From Nitrosomonadales bacterium (lineage in GTDB: Bacteria; Pseudomonadota; Gammaproteobacteria; Burkholderiales; SG8-41): a DNA stretch of 8,379 nucleotides. The stretch lies in contig VFLF01000673.1 of NCBI GenBank assembly GCA_009885185.1, forward strand, positions 1 through 8,379, given 5' to 3'. This document shows positions 1 to 6,058 of this stretch, one piece after another (the first letter of the stretch is position 1; every line of letters starts with the position of its first letter). The notes under the pieces are model-generated. The model was given only the letters and a program-made list of their open reading frames with translations, was not told the origin of the DNA and made no database searches. The position numbers were made by a program, and so were the translations under genes.

Positions 1-497
1 ACGGCAGTTCGGTATCGCTCACCGCCATCGAGTATTACAAGCTGCTTGCGGGCATCAACATCGGCGCCGTGCCCTACAAAACCGTGCCGCAGGGCATCAC
101 CGATCTTATCGCGGGCCGCATCGACGTGATGGCGGCCAATCTCGGCGCGGCGGTGCCGCAGGTGCAGGCAAAGCGGCTGCGCGCCATCGCCGTGACCGGG
201 GCCACACGCTGGCCGCTGCTGCCCGATACGCCCACCATGCACGAGGCCGGCATCACGAATTTTGAATGGACGTTCTGGAACGCCGCGTGGATGCCGGCCA
301 ACACGCCGCCGGAGATCGTTGCCCGCATGAACGAATGGATCAACGCGGCGCTGGAGCGCCCGCGCGTGAAGGAGTATCTGTTTAACGCAGGCAGCACGGC
401 GTTTGGCACCACGTCCGACGGTCTGATGAAATTTCAGATCGCCGAGCACGACAAATGGCGCAAGGTGATCCTCGCGGCGAAGATACAGACAGAATAG
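1..497 (+). CDS. TTT-family (Bug) periplasmic solute-binding protein, 3' part
   Basis: Only the C-terminal part (about 165 codons) is in the window. The reading frame is open from base 3 (GSSVSLTAIEYYKLLAGINI...), so the GTG at 69 is internal, not a start. The protein belongs to the Bug family, the extracytoplasmic receptors of tripartite tricarboxylate transporters, normally about 320-330 residues with a signal peptide (here upstream of the window). Family-like features seen: the segment VPYKTVPQGITDLIAGRIDVM, matching the usual 'VPYKG...DLIAGxVDxM' signature; LPDTPTMHEAGI, matching 'PxxPTxxEAG'; and PANTPPEIVARMNEWINAAL followed by a P-x-V helix. Such proteins bind carboxylates or related small molecules in the periplasm. 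It converges on the minus-strand catabolic genes and may deliver their substrate, but that link is inferred from neighbourhood only. The family assignment is firm; the ligand is unknown. Confidence 0.88.
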   Translation, partial: GSSVSLTAIEYYKLLAGINIGAVPYKTVPQGITDLIAGRIDVMAANLGAAVPQVQAKRLRAIAVTGATRWPLLPDTPTMHEAGITNFEWTFWNAAWMPANTPPEIVARMNEWINAALERPRVKEYLFNAGSTAFGTTSDGLMKFQIAEHDKWRKVILAAKIQTE

Positions 498-516
498 CAA
501 ACCACGCTGCATTCGT

Positions 517-583
517 AGGATGGGTGAAACCCATCGCAACGTAGGGTGATGTGATCGAGTTTGTGATGGGTTTCACCCATCCT
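517..583. repeat. Perfect 19-bp inverted repeat, REPIN-like doublet / candidate bidirectional terminator
   Basis: Bases 517-535 and 565-583 are exact reverse complements (19 of 19). Each arm is itself a hairpin: GATGGGT-GAA-ACCCATC in the first and GATGGGT-TTC-ACCCATC in the second, a 7-bp stem with a 3-nt loop. A further partial copy (GTAGGGTG) lies at 541-548. The element fills the gap between two convergent genes (stops at 497 and 590), where it could end transcription from both sides, although no T-run follows. The two-hairpins-in-opposite-orientation layout is that of a REP doublet (REPIN). Confidence 0.75.
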
Positions 584-589
584 GCAATT

Positions 590-1552
590 TCACATGCCCA
601 CGGCACTTTTCGCCATCAGCAGCCCCGCCTTTTGCAGCCCTGCACGGATTGCTGCTTGACGCGCCGGCGTAACGTTCAGCGCCGGCGGGCGCACCCACGA
701 GGACGCGATGTCGCCCAACTGCAACAGCGCCTCTTTGTTGGCGGCGCAGGTGCTCACCGGGGTTTTCTGCAACTGGTATTCGTAAATCGCGTCCATCAGC
801 GGCACGGCAAAGCTGTTGTGCATAGTCTTGGCCTTGCGCGCATCGCCCTCGGTCGCTTCGCGTATCAGGTCAACCCAATGCTGCGTGCCGACCACGCTGA
901 TACCGAGCAGCGCGCCCGGCGCGTTGTGCAGCAGCATGCCCAGCAGCGACGGCGCATCGCAGGCCGCAAGCACCGCGAGTTTAACGCCGAGCGCGTCGTT
1001 GATTTCCGCGTATTTGGATGCGGTGACCGTCGCGGCCTTGATGCCCACCACGTTGGGCAGGCTTGCGATGCGCTCCAGCGACGCCAGTGAATACGCGCAA
1101 CCCGTCGCCTCGGGATACTGAAACACGATCATCGGCAAATTCACTTCGCGATCCATGCGCTCGAACACCCCGTACACCGCCTCTGGGACATGGCACAAGT
1201 GCCGATACGGGCGCACATCAAACAGCGGCAGCACCAGCAGCATTTCCGCGCCCGCCTGCTTGGCGATCTGCCCTTCAAGCACCAGCCCCGCCATCGAGCC
1301 GCTGGCGATGCCCGCGACCAGCTTCACGCCCTTGGGCATGACTTTTTTAGCGGCGGCGACGATGCCGATACGCTCATCCGAGGTGAGCGTCAGCACTTCA
1401 CCCGCGTGCCCACTCACCGCAACGCCGTAAATGCCCTTGGTCGAGGCCACGCGCGCGACGTGGCTTTCGAAGCTTTTATAGTCGATGCTGCCGTCAGCCT
1501 TGAACGGTGTGACGACGGCGGATATCAGACCGCGAATTTCTTTGTGATCCAT
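590..1552 (-). CDS. Dihydrodipicolinate synthase (DapA) superfamily lyase/aldolase
   Basis: A 320-residue protein of the class I aldolase TIM-barrel superfamily of DapA, N-acetylneuraminate lyase and related keto-acid lyases, which form a Schiff base with pyruvate or another 2-keto acid. N-terminus IRGLISAVVTPFKADGSIDY is typical. Tyr146 (FQYPEATG) matches the catalytic Tyr, and Lys172 (VVGIKAAT) matches the Schiff-base Lys. The usual GTTGE loop is replaced by GHAGE (residues 48-52), so the Thr pair that in DapA contacts the pyruvate carboxylate and relays protons is absent. A true lysine-biosynthetic DapA is therefore unlikely; catabolic members of the superfamily fit better. The ATG at 1550-1552 is supported by a strong Shine-Dalgarno GAGGAG (1558-1563) with 5-nt spacing. 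It is the last gene of the minus-strand row; a 213-bp gap with a REPIN-like repeat separates it from the ThDP enzyme. Substrate unknown. Confidence 0.87.
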   Translation of the reverse strand: MDHKEIRGLISAVVTPFKADGSIDYKSFESHVARVASTKGIYGVAVSGHAGEVLTLTSDERIGIVAAAKKVMPKGVKLVAGIASGSMAGLVLEGQIAKQAGAEMLLVLPLFDVRPYRHLCHVPEAVYGVFERMDREVNLPMIVFQYPEATGCAYSLASLERIASLPNVVGIKAATVTASKYAEINDALGVKLAVLAACDAPSLLGMLLHNAPGALLGISVVGTQHWVDLIREATEGDARKAKTMHNSFAVPLMDAIYEYQLQKTPVSTCAANKEALLQLGDIASSWVRPPALNVTPARQAAIRAGLQKAGLLMAKSAVGM

Positions 1553-1593
1553 GAGTGCTCCTCACGTAAGCGCAAGTCGAAAATGCTCTATCC

Positions 1594-1675
1594 CGTCGTT
1601 CCCGCGAAGGCGGGAACCCATAACACAATCGCTCGTTCAACCATTGCATGGATTCCCGCCTGCGCGGGAATGACG
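1594..1675. repeat. dRS3/REP-like inverted doublet (REPIN)
   Basis: Two 27-nt arms (1594-1620 and 1649-1675) are reverse complements with 24 of 27 matches. Each arm folds on its own: GTTCCCGC-GAAG-GCGGGAAC (1598-1617) and ATTCCCGC-CTGC-GCGGGAAT (1652-1671), 8-bp stems with 4-nt loops. The second arm fits the ATTCCC-N8-GGGAAT pattern of the dRS3 repeats described in Neisseria and of similar repeats in many betaproteobacteria. It sits between the ThDP-enzyme stop (1766) and the DapA-like start (1552), 43 bp upstream of the latter ATG, so it would be part of any shared transcript. The rest of this gap shows no gene. Confidence 0.82.
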
Positions 1676-1765
1676 ATTTTGGTATATGACGTACTGTCTA
1701 AATCGGTCGATTTGGAAATTAGAGCATCAATTCCCTGCCCTATCAACCGCAGATACGAATACGAA

Positions 1766-3424
1766 TCAGGCATCTTCGCCATAAAACATGCGCCGGTAAG
1801 TGATATTCACCACATTGCGCGAAATACGCACGTCCAGCACCATCGGCCCCTCGCCTGCAAGAAACTCGTTGATGCCAGCACTGAGTTCGTGCAGCGTGCG
1901 CACCACACGCCCACGGCAATCGAAGCCGCGCGCCACCGCGCCGAAATCCGGCGAACGCACACCGGCAAGATTGGCATCGAAGCCCGACGCCTTGAGCTTG
2001 TGATACTCCGCGCCCAGCCCTTCGTCGTTCAAAATAATGAACAGCAGTTTCAAGCCGAGACGCGACGCGGTATCGAGTTCCTGAATATTCTGCATCGCGC
2101 CGCCGTCGCCCTCGATCAGCGCAAACGGTTTGTCCGCGCCGCGCGCCACCGCCATACCGATAGCCGTGGGCAACGTCTGCCCGATACTGCCGAAGCCATT
2201 GACGAAGGCATGCATCGCGCGGGGCTTGTTCATAATCATCACCGGGAACGCGAACGAGTGCCCGACACCTATCGCGATGCCCACGTCGGCGGGCAGGCAT
2301 TCGTCGATCACGCGCGAAGCTTCTCGCGGGTCTACCGTGCCGGGTTCGATGTCGTATTCCGCTGGATCGCGATCCGCATTGAGCAGTGTTTTACGCACTG
2401 CCGGCGTTCTAAAGTTCTCTTTAAAAACAGATGCTTGTGATAACGCATCATCGATAGCCTGCAGCGTCACTTTGGCATCGCCCTGCACGTAGCAATCCGC
2501 CACGCGGTCATTGCCCATCAGCACCACCGGTTCGTTGCTGATATGCACGATACGCGCTTTCGGATACAGCAGGCCGCCTTCAATCGTGTGCGGATTCAAA
2601 CTCGCGCCGGCCGCGATCACGCAGTCGGCTTCTTCAAACAAGCCCATCACCGCACGCGTGGAAAACAGGCCGGAGATGCCAGCGTGAAATTCGCCCTTCA
2701 GCGCGCCCTTGGCAATCAACGAAGTCGCGGTCAAGGCGCCGATGCGTTGCGCCAATCGTTCAATCACTTCAAGCGCGCCGGACTGCACCGCGCCCTCTCC
2801 CACGATCACCACCGGCTTTTTGCTCGCCGCGATAATCTGGACGGCCTGCGCCAGTTGTTCTTCGGCGGGCCGGATGCGCTGCTGGCCCGCGAACAAGGTT
2901 GACGACGGCTGATAATCGTCGCCGTCGCTATCGATGTTTGCTTCCTGCACGTTCATCGGATAGGCCAGCACCACCGGACGCCGTTGCGTACGCGCCTGAT
3001 GAAACGCCTGGCGCACCGCGTCTTCGGCGAAGGCGGGCGATAACACTTCGATATAGCCCGCGCCGGTGGCAGTAACCAATCGATCCTGATTCAGCGACTG
3101 GTTCTGCCACTCGTTATTGAAATGCGTGCGGCTGGTGTAGATCACGATCGGCACGCGCGCCTTGGTGGATGCCACAAGCGAGGTGGTCATGCGCGTAATA
3201 CCGGGACCGTGCGTCACGTTACACACGCCCACCTTGCCAGTGGCACGCGCCCAGCCCTCGGCCATCGACAAGGCCGTGCCTTCGTCGCGCACATCGATCA
3301 TGCGCACGCCGGGCATGTTCGACATGACGGCGGCCCACGACATATTGCCGTCACCCATCAGGCCGAAGACGGTGGTTGCGCCTTCCTTGACGAAGGCATT
3401 GGCTGCGGCTTGGTAGACTTTCAT
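1766..3424 (-). CDS. Thiamine-diphosphate-dependent enzyme, acetolactate synthase/decarboxylase-like
   Basis: A 552-residue protein with the three-domain plan of ThDP enzymes of the acetolactate synthase, benzoylformate decarboxylase and phosphonopyruvate decarboxylase group. The N-terminal Pyr domain contains the conserved activating Glu (DVRDEGTALSMAEGWAR, E48) and the THGPG turn (71-75). The central domain (about 190-330) has a Rossmann-like pattern (KKPVVIVGEGAVQSGA). The C-terminal PP domain carries the ThDP/Mg motif GDGGAMQN (439-446), ending at N466-D467. It lacks the long C-terminal extension of biosynthetic large subunits, and no small subunit is nearby, so a catabolic 2-keto-acid decarboxylase or carboligase role is more likely than branched-chain synthesis. 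The ATG at 3422-3424 follows a modest GAGGG (3434-3438, 9-nt spacer). A long hairpin (3440-3514) directly precedes that ribosome site. Substrate cannot be read from sequence. Confidence 0.86.
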   Translation of the reverse strand: MKVYQAAANAFVKEGATTVFGLMGDGNMSWAAVMSNMPGVRMIDVRDEGTALSMAEGWARATGKVGVCNVTHGPGITRMTTSLVASTKARVPIVIYTSRTHFNNEWQNQSLNQDRLVTATGAGYIEVLSPAFAEDAVRQAFHQARTQRRPVVLAYPMNVQEANIDSDGDDYQPSSTLFAGQQRIRPAEEQLAQAVQIIAASKKPVVIVGEGAVQSGALEVIERLAQRIGALTATSLIAKGALKGEFHAGISGLFSTRAVMGLFEEADCVIAAGASLNPHTIEGGLLYPKARIVHISNEPVVLMGNDRVADCYVQGDAKVTLQAIDDALSQASVFKENFRTPAVRKTLLNADRDPAEYDIEPGTVDPREASRVIDECLPADVGIAIGVGHSFAFPVMIMNKPRAMHAFVNGFGSIGQTLPTAIGMAVARGADKPFALIEGDGGAMQNIQELDTASRLGLKLLFIILNDEGLGAEYHKLKASGFDANLAGVRSPDFGAVARGFDCRGRVVRTLHELSAGINEFLAGEGPMVLDVRISRNVVNITYRRMFYGEDA

Positions 3425-3439
3425 TTGAAATATCCCTCG

Positions 3440-3514
3440 GCCACAGAGGGCACAGAGTTCACAGAGAGATTTTTGGTTGCGGGGTTTCTCTGTGTTCTCT
3501 GTGCCCTCTGTGGC
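3440..3514. repeat. Long inverted repeat of the 'cacagag' type
   Basis: Arms 3440-3469 and 3485-3514 (30 nt each, 15-nt loop) pair at 27 of 30 positions; the exceptions are two opposed T/T positions and one G/T. The arms are built from iterated CACAGAG-like units (CCACAGAGGGCACAGAG). It lies between the amidohydrolase stop (3532) and the ThDP-enzyme start (3424), and ends one base from the GAGGG ribosome site of the latter. In a common transcript it would form a strong stem right in front of that gene. Repeats with this wording recur in many betaproteobacterial intergenic regions (from memory). Confidence 0.85.
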
Positions 3515-3531
3515 AAAAAGGGTTTTGCGGT

Positions 3532-4623
3532 TTAGAAATCCTGCGAAATCCCCAGCAACTTGCCCGCCGTCTCGCCGAGCATCATGCGTTTTTGCGCGTC
3601 GTTAAAGTGCGGGCATTCGAGGATGTGATTGACCGAATCGGCTTGCCACGGAATCGGGTGATCGGTGCCGATGACGAGCTTGTCCACGCCGACCTCGTGC
3701 GCCAGATGGCGCAGCGCTTCGTCGGTGAAAATCAGCGTGTCGTAGTACATGTCGCGCATGTATTCGGTGGGTTTCTTTTTGAGTTTGACGCCGGTATCCA
3801 TTTCGGGCGCGACGCGCAGGCCGTTGTCGGAGCGCGGCGCGTACTGCGGCAGAAAACCGCCGCCGTGCGCCGAGCAGACCTTCAGGCCGGGAAATTTATC
3901 CAGCGTGCCCTCAAAAATCAAATGCGACAGCGCGATGGTGGTATCCAGCGGATTGCCGATGACGTTGGTGAGCCAGCCGTTGCCTTTCAGGCGACCGGCA
4001 AGTTCCGGCGTGCCTTGCGGATGGATAAACAGCAGCACGCCCAACTCCTCGGCCTTGCGCCACACTGGATCGAATTTGGCATTGGCGAATTCATCGCCCG
4101 CCACGCTGCCGCCGATGGCAGCACCCCGCATGCCGAGTTTTTTCACCGCGTGTTCGAGCTGCTGCACGGCGACATCGGGCGCTTGTAACGTCAGCGCGGC
4201 AAAACCCACGAAACGGTCGGGATGCGCCGCGCACAATTCGGCCAGCGTTTCATTGTTGATTTTGCAGATTTCGACCGCCTTGTCGCGCCCCTCTTTGTAC
4301 CAATGCGGGTTGATGCTGATGGCTTCGACGTCGATACCCTGCTCGTCCATTTCGCCGATGCGCCGCAGGCCCACGTCGCCCAACCCCGGCCCGCGCTCCT
4401 TCATGTGATCCTTGCCTTGCAGTTCAAGCGCCTTGGGGATCACGCAATGCGCATGCACGTCGATGGTTTTAACGCGCTTGCCGGCCACGATCACCTGACG
4501 GCGGCGACCACCACCCGGTTGCGCCGCGGCTTCGTTGGTGGCGGTCAGTGCGTGGCCGTGGCAATCAACGAATTGCAGTTCGCCGGCGTGGGCTTGGGAA
4601 GCGGTACGAATAGGGTCGTTCAT
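3532..4623 (-). CDS. Amidohydrolase-2 family protein, ACMSD-like decarboxylase
   Basis: A 363-residue metal-dependent amidohydrolase-fold (TIM barrel) protein of the group that includes aminocarboxymuconate-semialdehyde decarboxylase and related nonoxidative decarboxylases. Metal and active-site positions visible: H57-x-H59 (TIDVHAHC), H201 (LLFIHPQG), H253 (CSAHGGGFLPQ) and D321 (IGTDHPIPW). The frame is open upstream to 4707, but the ATG at 4621-4623 is preferred because a good Shine-Dalgarno (GGGAGAG) lies just upstream and the extra 28 residues look unlike protein. The first 50 residues precede the usual barrel start and contain a second motif of the same kind, VDCHGH (H22, H24), followed by a Gly/Arg-rich linker. 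It lies downstream of the LysR remnant and upstream of the ThDP enzyme on the same strand, which suggests one pathway. Decarboxylation is the likeliest chemistry; hydrolysis cannot be excluded. Confidence 0.85.
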   Translation of the reverse strand: MNDPIRTASQAHAGELQFVDCHGHALTATNEAAAQPGGGRRRQVIVAGKRVKTIDVHAHCVIPKALELQGKDHMKERGPGLGDVGLRRIGEMDEQGIDVEAISINPHWYKEGRDKAVEICKINNETLAELCAAHPDRFVGFAALTLQAPDVAVQQLEHAVKKLGMRGAAIGGSVAGDEFANAKFDPVWRKAEELGVLLFIHPQGTPELAGRLKGNGWLTNVIGNPLDTTIALSHLIFEGTLDKFPGLKVCSAHGGGFLPQYAPRSDNGLRVAPEMDTGVKLKKKPTEYMRDMYYDTLIFTDEALRHLAHEVGVDKLVIGTDHPIPWQADSVNHILECPHFNDAQKRMMLGETAGKLLGISQDF

Positions 4624-4725
4624 GATCTCTCCCGTATATAGTGTTTGTGGTTGTTTGCGCGATTGACCTATTTCGCGAAGGGCAATTATCGCACGGACGC
4701 ATCGCACTATCAGAAGACCTGCGTA
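4624..4725 (-). promoter_or_regulatory. Regulator-to-amidohydrolase gap, likely promoter region
   Basis: A 102-bp gap between the LysR remnant and the amidohydrolase start. Read on the minus strand it holds a direct repeat GTGCGAT (GTGCGATGCGTCCGTGCGAT), and an AT-rich CTATATAC close to the ribosome site that could be a -10 element, though then very near the start codon. No convincing -35 box was found. A promoter here is inferred mainly from position. Confidence 0.25.
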
Positions 4726-4945
4726 TCAGCGGCTCTCCTTGCGGATGCCCTTCGCCGCTACTTTCAGCAAATCGATAAACCGCCGGCCCACCGGCGGCAA
4801 ATAGGCATCCTTGCGGTAAACCACACCGACGCGCCGCCGGATCGCGATTCCTTCCACGCGCAACGGCACAACGCCCAGTCGCGCCATCGATTGCTGCCCA
4901 GATTCATCCGAGCCCAACGCGAGTAAATCGGATGTGGCCACCAGT
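4726..4945 (-). pseudogene. LysR-type transcriptional regulator, C-terminal remnant
   Basis: The 73 or so residues from LVATSDLLALG to the TGA at 4726-4728 look like the end of the effector-binding domain of a LysR-type regulator, which often ends in a 'RRRIGVVYRKDAYLxPxxRRFIxLL' stretch (here RRRVGVVYRKDAYLPPVGRR). The DNA-binding helix-turn-helix and most of the effector domain (about 220-230 residues in a full-length member) are missing. Homology stops at about 4945. In the same frame a stop (TAA) occurs one codon beyond, and the TGT terminus of the mobile element begins at 4946. The gene was therefore cut by the element or a linked rearrangement and cannot encode a functional regulator. 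It probably once controlled the downstream catabolic genes. Confidence 0.75.
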
Positions 4946-4957
4946 TGTTACGTGCCG
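4946..4957 (+). repeat. Left terminal inverted repeat of the element
   Basis: TGTTACGTGCCG aligns with the right terminus TGTAACGT-CCG (reverse strand of 8212-8222) with one mismatch and one 1-nt gap. It begins directly where lysR homology ends. TGT at the 5' end is the rule for MuA/TnsB/TniA/IstA-type recombinases. Confidence 0.6.
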
Positions 4958-4985
4958 CTCTAGTTGAGGTTGATCGTCACGATCT

Positions 4986-4999
4986 GGATCGGGGTGAGA
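4986..4999 (+). repeat. Subterminal repeat, left copy (candidate transposase site)
   Basis: GGATCGGGGTGAGA matches GGTTCGGGGTCTGA on the reverse strand of 8187-8200 at 11 of 14 positions. It starts 40 bp inside the left end; its partner starts 22 bp inside the right end. Oppositely oriented shared sites near both ends are expected for transposase binding, but the match is short. Confidence 0.4.
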
Positions 5000-5003
5000 A
5001 GGG

Positions 5004-5039
5004 AGGCGTGTCTCGCTTAATATTGGGGAGTACACGCCT
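5004..5039 (-). other. Inverted repeat downstream of the element operon, possible terminator or binding site
   Basis: AGGCGTGT (5004-5011) and ACACGCCT (5032-5039) form a perfect 8-bp stem with a 20-nt loop, 24 bp beyond the stop of the last element gene. There is no T-run, so it is a weak intrinsic terminator at best. It could equally be a protein-binding site in the left end. Confidence 0.35.
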
Positions 5040-5062
5040 GCGTAATTGAGTGGGACAGCGGG

Positions 5063-5266
5063 TTAGAAATCGTTACGTTCCGAGCGCCACGGCTGGTCAG
5101 GATCTTGAGGTGGCGGCCTGATTGAGCGTTGGTAGCGCAGGATCTGCCCAAGGTAATGGGCATCGGCATCGGCGGCGAGTTGAAACAGGAAATCACAAAA
5201 CGCAGCGGCGTCGCGATCCGAGAAGCCGGAGGGGAATGCGAAGGTAGATTTGCGTTTGTGACTCAT
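5063..5266 (-). CDS. Small conserved-looking protein of the element, function unknown
   Basis: A 67-residue product. The N-terminus is basic (MSHKRK), followed by TFAFPSGFSDRDAAAFCDFL and a predicted helix rich in Ala and Leu. The tail is proline-rich and charged (SIRPPPQDPDQPW). I do not recognise a domain with certainty. Its start codon overlaps the ATPase stop as ATGA (5263-5266), and a strong AAGGAG site lies 5 nt upstream, so translation appears coupled to the ATPase. That placement, with no other gene before the element's end, argues that it is a real part of the transposition operon. It could be an accessory factor binding the ATPase or transposase, or a regulator. It has no signal peptide or membrane segment. 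Confidence 0.65.
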   Translation of the reverse strand: MSHKRKSTFAFPSGFSDRDAAAFCDFLFQLAADADAHYLGQILRYQRSIRPPPQDPDQPWRSERNDF

Positions 5267-6057
5267 GGCATCTCCTTGATGGCCTGCTGTAATAATTCGT
5301 CAGGCAGGTGATTGAGGCTTTTAGGCACCGCCAAACGCAAGGCGTTGTTCAGAATGCGCCCGGCCTGTCGGGGTAGGCCTTTGGAAGCCTGACGCAGGAT
5401 CTCCATGCCAGAATCGGTAATCAGCGTGTGCGTGCAGCCGGCGCTTTTGAAGGCGTGGCAGATCAGCGCCGTGAAGCGTTCGCGCTCGATCACCGGTTGT
5501 AACTGAACGCGTACCTGGATGCGGCTGTGCAGAGCGGCGTAAGGGGCGCGCTCGAGGATCTGTGTGAGGATCGGATGGCCGATCAACCAGACAGTCATCA
5601 CATCGCGCGCATCGAAGGCGAAATTGAGGAAAGCCGGCAAGTCGCGGAAGAACTCCGGTGGCAGGTTCTGTGCCTCATCGATGATCCATACTGGCAGCAC
5701 CTGACGGCGGTCGACCATCTCAAGGATACGCTCCTTCAGATCGCGCCAGACCTGGGCGCGACGATAGCCAGGTTCAACGCCCAGGGCCCGGGCAAGGCCG
5801 CGATAGATGTCGATGCGGCCGAAGTCGGTTTCCGGCTGATAGAGCACTTGGTGGCGGTGCGGATTGATGTGGCGGGTGATCTGACGCAGGGCGGCGGTCT
5901 TGCCCACGCCGGGTTCGCCGGTAATCAGGCCGATGCCGGGCGATTGCAGCAGCCAGGCAAAACGCTCACTGAACTGGACCATCGCGCCGTCATCCCACAG
6001 TTCGGTGGATTCTTTGCCCAGAGGCGGATGACGCAGGCCGAAATGTTGCAGATACAT
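5263..6057 (-). CDS. AAA+ ATPase of the TniB/ExeA type, transposition helper
   Basis: A 264-residue ATPase. Walker A is GEPGVGKT (47-54) and Walker B is VWIIDEAQN (123-131, with D127 and E128); the C-terminal lid carries GLPRQAGRI, with arginines suited to sensor-2 contacts. The N-terminus MYLQHFGLRHPPLGKE is the 'F-G-L-x-x-x-P-F' type opening common in ExeA/GspA- and TniB-like ATPases. In related transposons such ATPases (TniB, TnsC, MuB, IstB) choose or mark target DNA and stimulate the recombinase. The ATG at 6055-6057 follows the transposase stop by a single base (TGACATG), and an AAAGGAAA site sits just upstream inside the transposase gene. The frame is open upstream to 6255 but there it is only the antiphase of the transposase gene. 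It is distinct from IS21 IstB in sequence. Confidence 0.88.
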   Translation of the reverse strand: MYLQHFGLRHPPLGKESTELWDDGAMVQFSERFAWLLQSPGIGLITGEPGVGKTAALRQITRHINPHRHQVLYQPETDFGRIDIYRGLARALGVEPGYRRAQVWRDLKERILEMVDRRQVLPVWIIDEAQNLPPEFFRDLPAFLNFAFDARDVMTVWLIGHPILTQILERAPYAALHSRIQVRVQLQPVIERERFTALICHAFKSAGCTHTLITDSGMEILRQASKGLPRQAGRILNNALRLAVPKSLNHLPDELLQQAIKEMP

Positions 6058-6058
6058 G

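Noticed and set aside
590..1552. Annotation as lysine-biosynthesis dapA
   Set aside because: The GTTGE loop is GHAGE and the context is catabolic.
1588..1782. Small minus-strand frame over the REPIN
   Set aside because: Its translation is mostly repeat DNA (IVIPAQAGIHAM and WVPAFAGTT are the usual translations of this repeat type).
1190..2440. Plus-strand open frame of 416 codons
   Set aside because: It crosses the DapA-like gene, the REPIN and the ThDP gene in antisense; typical of high-GC shadow frames.
1766..3424. Annotation as biosynthetic acetolactate synthase large subunit (ilvB)
   Set aside because: No small subunit or ilvC nearby and no extended C-terminal part; the substrate is left open.
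517..3514. Possible CRISPR array from the several intergenic repeats
   Set aside because: The three repeats are of different families, inverted rather than direct, widely spaced and without spacers; no cas gene.
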